Below are positions 56,102 to 64,000 of a stretch of DNA of 64,000 nt, piece after piece. Made by a program: the position numbers and the translations under genes. Source of the DNA: an uncultured Idiomarina sp. (GTDB lineage: Bacteria > Pseudomonadota > Gammaproteobacteria > Enterobacterales > Alteromonadaceae); contig CAMPHF010000003.1 in the NCBI GenBank assembly GCA_946885915.1, forward strand, positions 62,001 to 126,000, read 5' to 3'. The stretch's first letter is position 1, and every line of letters begins with the position of its first letter. A model generated the notes under the pieces. That model was not told where the DNA came from and searched no databases. It saw nothing but the letters and a program-made list of their open reading frames with translations.

Positions 56102-57226
56102 ATGAACATCTCTCGCTTGTCTTGTGTTGCTGGCCTACTAGTCGTAACTGCCACCCTACTTTCTGGTTGTGATAACGCCGATGCCGTGGCCACCGAAGTG
56201 ACCGCGACCCCGGAGGTCGCTCGGATTCCGGTGGCAACCCTTGCCCTTGAACCAACCTCAATCACTTCTATATACCGCACCACCGCAACGCTTGAGGCGC
56301 GCGAAGAGACAGATGTGACCAGCAAGGTAAATGGCATTGTTGAGCAAATTCTGGTTGAGGAAGGTGATTACGTCGAACAAGGTCAGGTACTGGCAATTCT
56401 ACGTGATGATGAGTACGCCATTACCGCAGCGCAAGTCGCGGCAGAGTATGCCAGTATTAAGAGCGAGCTAGATCGCATGAAAGAGATGGCAGCACGGCAA
56501 ATGGTGAGTGCCGATGCCTATGATAAATTGCGCTTCCAACTCGACATGGTGAAAGCCAAACTCGACATGGCACAACTAAATCTGACGGAGACACGCATTG
56601 TGGCGCCAATTTCAGGCCATATTGCGACGCGGTATGTCAAAGTCGGTAATCTGGTCAAGCAATACACCGCGCAAACCCTGTTCCACATCGTTGATCAAGA
56701 TCGCTTACAAGGTTTAGTGCATCTACCTGAACACGAGTTACGCCATATTAATGTTGGCCAAACCGCGCAACTGCGCGTAAACGCCTACCCTGGCGAAGTC
56801 TATACCGCTACCGTTGAACGCATGAGCCCGATAGTAGACAGTCGCTCTGGCACCTTTAAAGTGGTGGTTGCGGTCGAGAATTTAAATCATCATTTGAAAG
56901 CCGGTATGTTTGGCCAATTACAACTGCATTACGCTACCCGCGATGATGTTTTGGTCGTGCCGCGTTATGCCTTAGTGATGCAAGATGGTCAACCGCACCT
57001 GTATGTGGTCAACAGCAACGGCGAAGCAGAAAAACGGGCCGTTACCCTAGGGTTCGAAAATGACAACCAAGTAGAAGTAACCGCTGGCCTGCAACCCAGT
57101 GATGTGGTGGTCATTACCGGACAAAACAACCTAAAAGACAAAGCTTTAGTAACAGTGATTGATGGCCCAATGGGCGCGCAAACACTTACCGCAACCGTTG
57201 AAACTGCAGCGGACAAAGCACTATGA
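56102..57226 (+). CDS. RND efflux periplasmic adaptor (membrane fusion) lipoprotein
   Basis: The 374-residue protein has a lipoprotein signal with lipidated Cys23 (LLSGC). A lipoyl-type half motif (VNGIVEQILVEEGDYVEQGQ in blocks), an alpha-hairpin with coiled coil at about 105-165, the second half motif APISGHIATRYVKVGNLV, then beta-barrel and membrane-proximal domains follow. It bridges the pump and an outer-membrane channel. AAGGA lies eight bases before the ATG. Its end overlaps the first pump gene by four bases. Confidence 0.9.
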   Translation: MNISRLSCVAGLLVVTATLLSGCDNADAVATEVTATPEVARIPVATLALEPTSITSIYRTTATLEAREETDVTSKVNGIVEQILVEEGDYVEQGQVLAILRDDEYAITAAQVAAEYASIKSELDRMKEMAARQMVSADAYDKLRFQLDMVKAKLDMAQLNLTETRIVAPISGHIATRYVKVGNLVKQYTAQTLFHIVDQDRLQGLVHLPEHELRHINVGQTAQLRVNAYPGEVYTATVERMSPIVDSRSGTFKVVVAVENLNHHLKAGMFGQLQLHYATRDDVLVVPRYALVMQDGQPHLYVVNSNGEAEKRAVTLGFENDNQVEVTAGLQPSDVVVITGQNNLKDKALVTVIDGPMGAQTLTATVETAADKAL

Positions 57227-60200
57227 GTATAGCTAAACTTGCAGTCAATCGGCCGGTGACCATTGCCATGGTCACCCTTGCGGTGATGATTTTTGGGCTT
57301 GTAGCGCTTAATCGCCTGCCGGTTACCTTATTACCTGATTTATCTTATCCAACCCTTACCATTAGAACCGAATATCCGGGCGCAGCGCCGGCTGAAGTAG
57401 AACAACTAGTCAGCAAGCCGATTGAAGAATCTATCGGTACCGTGAAAGGTGTGCGGCGGGTTGAGTCAATTTCTCGCGCCGGCCAAAGTGACGTGTTGTT
57501 GGAGTTCTCTTGGGGCAGCAATATGGATATGGCGAGTTTAGATGTGCGCGAAAAACTCGACCTGGTTGCACTTCCATTAGATTTAAAAAAACCCATAATT
57601 TTGCGTTTTAACCCAGCGCTTGACCCGATTTACCGGCTAGCTGTTAGTTTACCGAATGATGAGAGTCTTGAGCCAGATGCTGCCATTGTGAGACTCAAAC
57701 AACTGCGCACCTACGCCGAGGAAGAATTGAAACGCCAATTAGAGAGCGTCGATGGCGTTGCTTCGGTGCGCGTTGGTGGTGGCTTAGAGGACGAAATTCA
57801 AATTCTGGTGAATGAAGACCGTGCCACACAGCTACAAATTCCAATGAGCTTGATTATTGAGCGGTTACGCGAAGAAAACATCAATCTTTCCGGTGGCCGT
57901 ATTGAAACCCCGCGGTTTGAGTACTTGGTGAGAACGCTCAATCAATTTGAAAATCTTACTGATATTGAAAATATCTACATAGCGAGTCGCAACGGCAGCC
58001 ATATTCGCCTCGCAGATATTGCAGAAGTTCGCGATGGCTACCAAGAGCGTGATGCGATTACCCGGGTTGCTGGGCAAGAAGCCGTCGAACTAGCGCTTTA
58101 TAAAGAAGGTGATGCCAACACCGTAGCGGTTGCTGCAGCTATTGAGCAACATATTGAGCAATTACGCAGTGCCAAATTGATCCCCGCCCAATATCAGCTA
58201 AAACCGCTCTATAATCAGGCCATATTTATTGATAGTGCCATTAGCGAAGTTCGGGATGCAGCTATTTTTGGCGGTTTGCTCGCCATGGTCGTTATTTACG
58301 TGTTCCTGCAACGCGTTTGGCCGACCGTCATTATTTCCTTGGCAATCCCCATTTCTATTATCGCAACCTTTAACCTACTGTACGGCAACAACGTCAGTCT
58401 GAACATGATGTCGCTCGGTGGGATTGCGCTTGCCGTCGGGATGCTTGTTGATAATGCGATTGTCGTTTTGGAAAATATTGCGCGCCATCAGGCAGCCCCT
58501 GATTCAGCGCCGGGTGCGGCCGCAGTGAAAGGTACCCAAGAGGTGACGGGTGCTATTATTGCCTCCACCTTAACGACCATGGCGGTGTTTTTCCCACTGG
58601 TATTTGTCGAGGGTATTGCCGGTCAATTATTCAGCGACCAAGCACTAACGGTTACCTTTGCCCTATTAGCATCTTTGCTGGTTGCATTAACGCTGATTCC
58701 AATGCTGGCGGGACGCGCGACTCAACAGTCGACCACCACAACGCTGGATTCGTTATTAACCGCGCCTGCCCCGGCCCCACGCTGGCGGCACTGGCTGTTA
58801 TTGCCACTGCTAGTAGTGACCCGTTACCTGCCGCTTGGGCTAAGTTTCCTGTTGCAATTAATTGGCCGCGCCCTGGCTTGGCTGTTTTTCACCCTCACGC
58901 GGCCATTATTACGCGGTTTCAACTGGTTATATCCTCGTCTTGAACAGCGTTACCAAGCTTTACTCGCGGCAGCCCTGCGCCGCGCCAAGCTCACACTCGC
59001 CACCATTACGTTGGCGGCGGTTGCCTGCTATGCCTTGTTACCGACCTTACCGGTAAGTTTACTGCCGGAACTTGCCCAAGGTGAGTTTTACGCGGAGATA
59101 GAATTGCCTGCTGGCACAGCCATTGAGCGCACCGATGCGACACTGGCCCAACTAGCCGCCCCACTCGCTGCCGATGCTCGGGTATTACGCTACTACAGTA
59201 TGGCTGGCACCGGCGCACTGCTGAACGCCTCTCCGGCGCAAGGCGGTGATTATTGGGGCCGGCTTAATGTGGTGATGCAGCCCTATGCGACGCCAGCGGA
59301 CGAAGCCGCAGTGATGGAGTTACTACGCCAACAAGCTGCGATGCTGCCGGGCGTAAGTTTAAAAATCGATCGTCCCGCATTGTTCAGTTTTAGTCGCCCA
59401 CTGGTGATTGAAGTAAGTGGTTATGAGTTAGCCGCGATTGAGCAAAGTGCCCGCCAATTAAGCACAGCGCTCGGCCAATCTGCGCGCTTTACCGACGTCC
59501 AGATGAATATGCTAGAGGGCCAACCTGAAATCGCGATTCATTACGATCATGCACAGCTTGCTCAGCTGGGATTAACCGCAGCCCAAGTCAGTGAACTACT
59601 GGCTGCGAAAGTCGGCGGGCGGGTCGCCACTCAATTCAATCTCGATGACCGCAAGATAGATATTCTGGTGCGCACTGAGGTAACCGCTCGCGATTCCTTG
59701 GCTGATTTACGCCAATTGGTCGTCAACCCTGGTAGCGAGCGTGAAGTTCCCTTAGCCGCGGTCGCCGAATTTGAGCTCATTACTGGCCCAAGTGAAATTT
59801 CTCGAATTGATCAACAACGCACCGCCGTGGTGAGCGCAAACCTTGGTTTTGGTGATTTAGCTGAGGGCGTCAGTGCAGCCCAACAAGTGATCAATAGCCT
59901 TAGTTTTCCACCTCAGGTTTATGTGGCGGTTGCCGGCCAGAATGCAGAAATGGAGGCGTCATTCCAATCACTGCAAATGGCCCTGCTACTCGCTGTATTC
60001 CTAGTGTATCTGGTGATGGCATCCCAGTTTGAATCACTCCTTCATCCTCTGTTTATTCTATTCAGTATTCCACTAGCAGGCGCAGGCTCGGTGCTGGGCC
60101 TGGCCTTAACCGGCACAGCATTAAGTGTGGTGGTATTTATTGGCTTGATTATGTTAGCCGGTATTGTGGTGAACAATGCCATTGTATTAGTGGACTGTAT

Positions 60201-60477
60201 GAACCAACTCCGTGCCCAGGGAGTCGCTAAGCTTGATGCCATTCAACAAGCCGGCTCACAGCGTTTGCGGCCGATTTTGATGACCATGCTTACCACAGTG
60301 CTCGGGCTGTTGCCGTTGGCACTTGGGTTAGGTGATGGCGCTGAAATTCGTGCCCCAATGGCAATTAGCGTGATATTCGGGTTATTTTTCTCGACCTTAC
60401 TGACTTTGCTATTTATTCCTGCACTTTATGCAGTATTTGACCGCAAAACCTTTACCAATGCGGAGCAATCACTATGA
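57223..60477 (+). CDS. RND efflux pump subunit, first of two
   Basis: The 1084-residue HAE1-type protein has twelve core membrane helices and two large periplasmic loops. The helix-4 proton relay reads GMLVDNAIVV, so it keeps Asp410 while the second usual Asp is Asn. GRxPVT-like NRPVTIAM begins the protein and LVDCMNQLR marks helix 10. It is 40-60 residues longer than most pumps because an extra hydrophobic stretch (about residues 520-565, WRHWLLLPLLVVTRYLPLGL and following) is inserted between helices 6 and 7. It overlaps the second pump gene by four bases. Confidence 0.92.
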   Translation: MSIAKLAVNRPVTIAMVTLAVMIFGLVALNRLPVTLLPDLSYPTLTIRTEYPGAAPAEVEQLVSKPIEESIGTVKGVRRVESISRAGQSDVLLEFSWGSNMDMASLDVREKLDLVALPLDLKKPIILRFNPALDPIYRLAVSLPNDESLEPDAAIVRLKQLRTYAEEELKRQLESVDGVASVRVGGGLEDEIQILVNEDRATQLQIPMSLIIERLREENINLSGGRIETPRFEYLVRTLNQFENLTDIENIYIASRNGSHIRLADIAEVRDGYQERDAITRVAGQEAVELALYKEGDANTVAVAAAIEQHIEQLRSAKLIPAQYQLKPLYNQAIFIDSAISEVRDAAIFGGLLAMVVIYVFLQRVWPTVIISLAIPISIIATFNLLYGNNVSLNMMSLGGIALAVGMLVDNAIVVLENIARHQAAPDSAPGAAAVKGTQEVTGAIIASTLTTMAVFFPLVFVEGIAGQLFSDQALTVTFALLASLLVALTLIPMLAGRATQQSTTTTLDSLLTAPAPAPRWRHWLLLPLLVVTRYLPLGLSFLLQLIGRALAWLFFTLTRPLLRGFNWLYPRLEQRYQALLAAALRRAKLTLATITLAAVACYALLPTLPVSLLPELAQGEFYAEIELPAGTAIERTDATLAQLAAPLAADARVLRYYSMAGTGALLNASPAQGGDYWGRLNVVMQPYATPADEAAVMELLRQQAAMLPGVSLKIDRPALFSFSRPLVIEVSGYELAAIEQSARQLSTALGQSARFTDVQMNMLEGQPEIAIHYDHAQLAQLGLTAAQVSELLAAKVGGRVATQFNLDDRKIDILVRTEVTARDSLADLRQLVVNPGSEREVPLAAVAEFELITGPSEISRIDQQRTAVVSANLGFGDLAEGVSAAQQVINSLSFPPQVYVAVAGQNAEMEASFQSLQMALLLAVFLVYLVMASQFESLLHPLFILFSIPLAGAGSVLGLALTGTALSVVVFIGLIMLAGIVVNNAIVLVDCMNQLRAQGVAKLDAIQQAGSQRLRPILMTMLTTVLGLLPLALGLGDGAEIRAPMAISVIFGLFFSTLLTLLFIPALYAVFDRKTFTNAEQSL

Positions 60478-63400
60478 TGAACGCCGCTGAATTAGGTGCA
60501 GTATTTGCCCGCTTTGCGCTACGCCGGCCGGTCACCATTTGCATGATTTTTATCAGCTTGGTGCTACTTGGTGTGGTGTCCAGCCGGCTGTTGCCATTGG
60601 AGAAATTCCCGGGTATCGAAATTCCCGAAGTGATGATTCAAATTCCTTACCCGAATTCTACCCCAGCCGAAGTGGAGCGTTTGATCACTCGCCCCGTGGA
60701 AGAAGCATTGGCAACTATGCCGGGCATCAAACGCATGCGTTCGTTCTCGACCGCAGACATGAGCCAAGTATTTCTCCAACTTAATTGGGATTCGGACATT
60801 AACGGCAAAAGTATCGAAGCGCGGGAAAAGATTGATACCATTCAACACATACTGCCAGCCGATATTGAACGCATTATGGTGTTGCAATTTAACACCGAGG
60901 ACATGCCGATTTTCCAATTGCGGATCTCCAGTCAACGCGACTTAAGTAACGCCTATGAACTACTCGACCGTAACCTTAAGCGCCCGGTAGAGCGCGTATT
61001 AGGTGTATCTCGAGTGAATTTATATGGCGTCACACCGCAACAAATCACGATACGACTCGATGATCAAAAAATGCAGGCACTGCAGTTATCAACCACCGAA
61101 GTCACCGCTTGGCTGCGACAAAGCAATTTCGCGATGACCGCAGGTGAAATTATTACCGAATACGATCGCATCCTCGTCAATCCCCAAGGCGAGTTTCGAT
61201 CGCTGCAGGATATTCGGAATCTACAACTGACGCCGCAACTGAAGTTAAGTGATATTGCCAGCGTCGTCCGGGAGCAACCACGGCGCGTTGAAGGCCGGCA
61301 CCTTGATCAAAGTTATGCCATTGGTATGGAAGTATTTAAGGACTCAAATGCCAATCTAGTAGATGTTTCACGAGCGGTAATGGCGGTGATAGACGAAGTC
61401 CGCCAAGACCCTGAGTTTGATGGTATCAATCTCTATGTCATGGATGATACCGCAGATGGCGTCACCACCTCGCTCGCTGATTTATTGGATGCGGGCCTAA
61501 TTGGCGCGGGCTTAAGCTTCTTTGTGCTGTATCTATTTCTGCGTAACATCACCACAACCCTCATTGTCGTGCTGTCAGTACCCATTTCGATTGCGATTGC
61601 CCTCGGCGGCATGTATTTCTTCGGCTACTCGTTGAATATTTTGTCACTCATGGGGCTGATGTTGGCCATCGGCATGTTAGTCGACAATGCCGTGGTGGTA
61701 ACAGAGAGTATTCAGCATGAAGTCGAAACTAACGGTGTCAGCGCCGAGAGCACCATGCAAGGTGTAGGTAGAGTGTCGCTGGCGGTGATCGCCGGTACAC
61801 TCACCACCGCCATCGTATTTTTACCGAATATTATTGGTGAAAAAATCGATGTTACGGTGTTTTTAGAGCATGTTGCTATCGCGATTTGTTTCTCGCTAGC
61901 CGCATCACTGTTGATTGCCCAAACCTTAATTCCACTGCTACTAAATCGATTTATTCATAAGCTGCCGAAAGCCAAACAACAAGCTGAAGTGGGCGCTATT
62001 TACCGTGGTTATCGACGGAGTCTTGGCTGGAGTTTGTCACACCCCCGCTGGACCGGCTTCATCGCTTGCCTATTGTTATTTAGCATCGCTATTCCCATAA
62101 GTTTGGTAAGCGGCGACAGCGAGCAAGGTGCGTTTAACAATCAGCTTTATATTAATTACAACATGAAGCAACAATACAAACTCAGTGAAGTAGAAGCTGA
62201 AGTTGAGCGATTGGAGCAATTTTTATACGCCAACCAAGAGCGCTTTGAGTTTGAGTCCGTGTACAGCTACTACACCCCCGGCTATGCGGTTACCACGGTT
62301 ATTTTGAACGATCGGGTGAGTAAGCCACTGGCCGAACTGATGGCCGAAATACGTGCTGAATTTCCGCCGATGCTGCGGAGCGAGCCTGGCTTTGGCTGGT
62401 CGCAAAGTGGCGGTGGTGTGCGGGTAACACTGAGCGGGCAATCAACGCAAGTATTAGACCAAATAGCCGGCCAAGTGACAGCCCTGCTGAGCACCATTGA
62501 AGGGCTTAGTGATGTTCGGTCGGAGTTACAGGAGGGCCAATCTGAGCTGCAAATTCAGATCAATCGGGAACAAGTTCACCGGCTTGGCATGAGCGTGACC
62601 GATGTCGCACAGCAAGTCGCGTTAGCATTACGTGGTGAACGGTTACGCTCCTATCGCGCCGATCCGTCCGGCGAGTTACCGATCCGAGTGCAGTTTGCGG
62701 CCGATTATCAATTTTCGTTGGCACAACTGCAGGCGTTGGTGATTACTCCGCCACAGCAAGCGCCAGTGCAGTTAATCTCAGTGGCCACCATTACCACCGT
62801 CCCCCAATTAAGTGAGATCCGCCGCACCGATCGACGTACCGCAATAAATATTGGCGCCAACTTAAATGACTTACCGTTAAGCGAAGCGCGCGACAAGATC
62901 ACCGAAAAGCTTGCTAACTTGCAATTACCACAAGGCTATCAATGGAGTCTTGATGGCAGCTTTCAACGTCAGCAAGAAGCGGAAAACATCATGCTCACCA
63001 ATATGCTGCTGGCCTTGTGTATGATTTACATCGTGATGGCCGCTCTGTTTGAGAGTTTAGTGCTACCAACGGCTGTGATCATGTCGCTATTACTCTCGAT
63101 TGTCGGAGTATTTTGGGCGTTATTGATAAGTGGCGAATCGATTACCGTGATGGCGATGATTGGTATTCTGATTTTAATGGGGATTGTGGTGAACAATGGT
63201 ATCGTCATGGTAGACCGGATTAATCAGCTTCGACACCAAGGTTTAGAGTTACGCGAGGCGGTAATTGAAGGCTGTATCAGCCGCTTCCGCCCCATCATTA
63301 TGACCGTTGCCACCACTATTTTAGGGCTAGTACCACTAGCTATGGGAAGTACTCAAATTGGTGGTGACGGGCCTGAATACGCGCCAATGGCCATCGCCAT

Positions 63401-63548
63401 TATGGGCGGCTTGGCGTTCTCAACCCTGACTAGTTTGTGGCTGGTTCCATTCGCTTATGTGCGGTTGCTGGCCTGGCGCGAACGTCATCGGGAACTGCGT
63501 GCGCGGAGTCGCCAGTGGGTAGATAAGCTCATGAAAAAGCCCGCATAA
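60474..63548 (+). CDS. RND efflux pump subunit, second of two
   Basis: The 1024-residue HAE1-type protein begins FARFALRRPVTICMIF. Its helix 4 reads GMLVDNAVVVTES, with the same Asp-Asn pair. It differs clearly from the preceding subunit and lacks the inserted hydrophobic segment, so the two probably form a heteromeric trimer, as MdtBC does. It ends with a basic cytoplasmic tail (RHRELRARSRQW). No outer-membrane TolC-like gene follows; a shared channel elsewhere is expected. Its stop codon lies in the loop of the terminator. Confidence 0.92.
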   Translation: MMNAAELGAVFARFALRRPVTICMIFISLVLLGVVSSRLLPLEKFPGIEIPEVMIQIPYPNSTPAEVERLITRPVEEALATMPGIKRMRSFSTADMSQVFLQLNWDSDINGKSIEAREKIDTIQHILPADIERIMVLQFNTEDMPIFQLRISSQRDLSNAYELLDRNLKRPVERVLGVSRVNLYGVTPQQITIRLDDQKMQALQLSTTEVTAWLRQSNFAMTAGEIITEYDRILVNPQGEFRSLQDIRNLQLTPQLKLSDIASVVREQPRRVEGRHLDQSYAIGMEVFKDSNANLVDVSRAVMAVIDEVRQDPEFDGINLYVMDDTADGVTTSLADLLDAGLIGAGLSFFVLYLFLRNITTTLIVVLSVPISIAIALGGMYFFGYSLNILSLMGLMLAIGMLVDNAVVVTESIQHEVETNGVSAESTMQGVGRVSLAVIAGTLTTAIVFLPNIIGEKIDVTVFLEHVAIAICFSLAASLLIAQTLIPLLLNRFIHKLPKAKQQAEVGAIYRGYRRSLGWSLSHPRWTGFIACLLLFSIAIPISLVSGDSEQGAFNNQLYINYNMKQQYKLSEVEAEVERLEQFLYANQERFEFESVYSYYTPGYAVTTVILNDRVSKPLAELMAEIRAEFPPMLRSEPGFGWSQSGGGVRVTLSGQSTQVLDQIAGQVTALLSTIEGLSDVRSELQEGQSELQIQINREQVHRLGMSVTDVAQQVALALRGERLRSYRADPSGELPIRVQFAADYQFSLAQLQALVITPPQQAPVQLISVATITTVPQLSEIRRTDRRTAINIGANLNDLPLSEARDKITEKLANLQLPQGYQWSLDGSFQRQQEAENIMLTNMLLALCMIYIVMAALFESLVLPTAVIMSLLLSIVGVFWALLISGESITVMAMIGILILMGIVVNNGIVMVDRINQLRHQGLELREAVIEGCISRFRPIIMTVATTILGLVPLAMGSTQIGGDGPEYAPMAIAIMGGLAFSTLTSLWLVPFAYVRLLAWRERHRELRARSRQWVDKLMKKPA

Positions 63549-63560
63549 GCGGGCTCTTTT
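63534..63560 (+). terminator. intrinsic terminator of the RND operon
   Basis: AGCCCGC (63538-63544) and GCGGGCT (63549-63555) form a 7-bp stem around loop ATAA, preceded by five As and followed by CTTTT. It includes the RND stop codon. Confidence 0.85.
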
Positions 63561-63584
63561 GCGATAACTTCAACCGTAATGCGC

Positions 63585-64000
63585 CTACTGCCGCGCCCGT
63601 GCTAAATCATCTGGCGTATCAATACCGGCCGGTGGTGCAATAATCGCCTCAGCCACGTGAATACGCTCGCCGTGCCACAATACCCGCAATTGCTCGAGGG
63701 ATTCTAATTGTTCCAATGGACTTGCCGTCCATTCGGCATAGCGATGCACAAATTCCGCCCGATAAGCGTAAATGCCAATGTGCCGCATAAATGGCCCCAC
63801 TAACGGCTGTGCCTCGCTGCTTGCCGCATCGAATACGCCACGCTGATAAGGAATGGGCGCTCGACTAAAGTACAATGCATAACCGTTCGCATCGGCCACA
63901 ACCTTGACCATGTTGGGATTGAACATTTCGGTTACCGAACTAATGGGAACCGCTAAGGTTGCCATCGGTGCTTGGCGCTGACTAGCCAAATTTTCAGCCA
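63585..64000 (-). CDS. kdsB: 3-deoxy-manno-octulosonate cytidylyltransferase, partial (5' end beyond the window)
   Basis: The C-terminal 138 residues are visible and the frame stays open to the window end. It has [80 protein letters not shown] and [12 protein letters not shown], all matching KdsB. The enzyme makes CMP-Kdo for lipopolysaccharide. It is convergent with the RND operon. Confidence 0.95.
   Translation of the reverse strand, partial: AENLASQRQAPMATLAVPISSVTEMFNPNMVKVVADANGYALYFSRAPIPYQRGVFDAASSEAQPLVGPFMRHIGIYAYRAEFVHRYAEWTASPLEQLESLEQLRVLWHGERIHVAEAIIAPPAGIDTPDDLARARQ

Overview
The window looks like a chromosomal, housekeeping-rich segment of a marine-type gammaproteobacterium. 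SeqA, Hda, BamC, BepA, Fur, DUF2788, DUF2069, DUF2066, DUF3392 and DUF2897 together point to the Alteromonadales. Idiomarinaceae is my best guess, but it is an inference from gene content and protein character, not a search result. Base composition looks even throughout, at about half G+C by eye. I see no insertion sequence, prophage, integrase or CRISPR array.

Layout. 1-2.5 kb: end of an unknown gene, tRNA-Pro(GGG), a GNAT acetyltransferase and an ETHE1-type persulfide dioxygenase with a striking palindrome over its promoter. 2.6-9.0 kb (minus): a patatin-like lipase, a membrane-free hybrid histidine kinase, two periplasmic binding-type proteins and hemH, all tightly packed. 9.1-14 kb: DUF3392, xthA, yfbV, then a degenerate EIIA-Glc-like protein, yffB, dapE, an M15 peptidase and a 57-residue DUF2897 protein. 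14-18.5 kb: purC, bamC, dapA, bcp, perM. 18.7-25.5 kb: bepA, a thioredoxin lipoprotein, arsC-wrbA-DUF2069, hda-DUF2066 and an MFS transporter. 25.5-31.2 kb: pgm-seqA, ybfF-DUF2788-fldA and fur with a coupled reductase. 31.3-38.7 kb: glnS, the 5-oxoprolinase genes pxpABC with two small membrane proteins, LysR/azoR. 38.7-44.1 kb: an SDR, APH-type kinase and acyl-CoA dehydrogenase operon, and a FAN1-like nuclease fused to a DnaQ-type exonuclease. 44.2-55.9 kb: the TCA block sdhCDAB, sucAB, sucCD divergent from gltA. 56-63.5 kb: an RND efflux operon with two different pump subunits. At the right edge is a partial kdsB.

How the genes work together. The TCA block supplies citrate synthase, 2-oxoglutarate dehydrogenase E1/E2, succinyl-CoA synthetase and succinate dehydrogenase. 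It is split into three units by intrinsic terminators that I can see between sdhB/sucA and sucB/sucC. Two regulators of replication initiation (SeqA, Hda) lie 4 kb apart, and a perfect DnaA box sits just upstream of the DUF2066-hda pair. Another pair of inverted DnaA boxes lies near 10.97 kb.

Most worth a second look: a near-consensus sigma-54 promoter in front of the RND operon; the FAN1-DnaQ fusion; the kinase/dehydrogenase/SDR operon resembling split ACAD10/ACAD11 chemistry; the lipase/kinase/periplasmic sensor cluster; the DnaA box next to hda; the palindrome at the persulfide dioxygenase promoter; and a long, foldable 5' leader on the sdh transcript. I did not find a clearly unprecedented multi-gene system; the novelty lies in fusions, control elements and gene associations.
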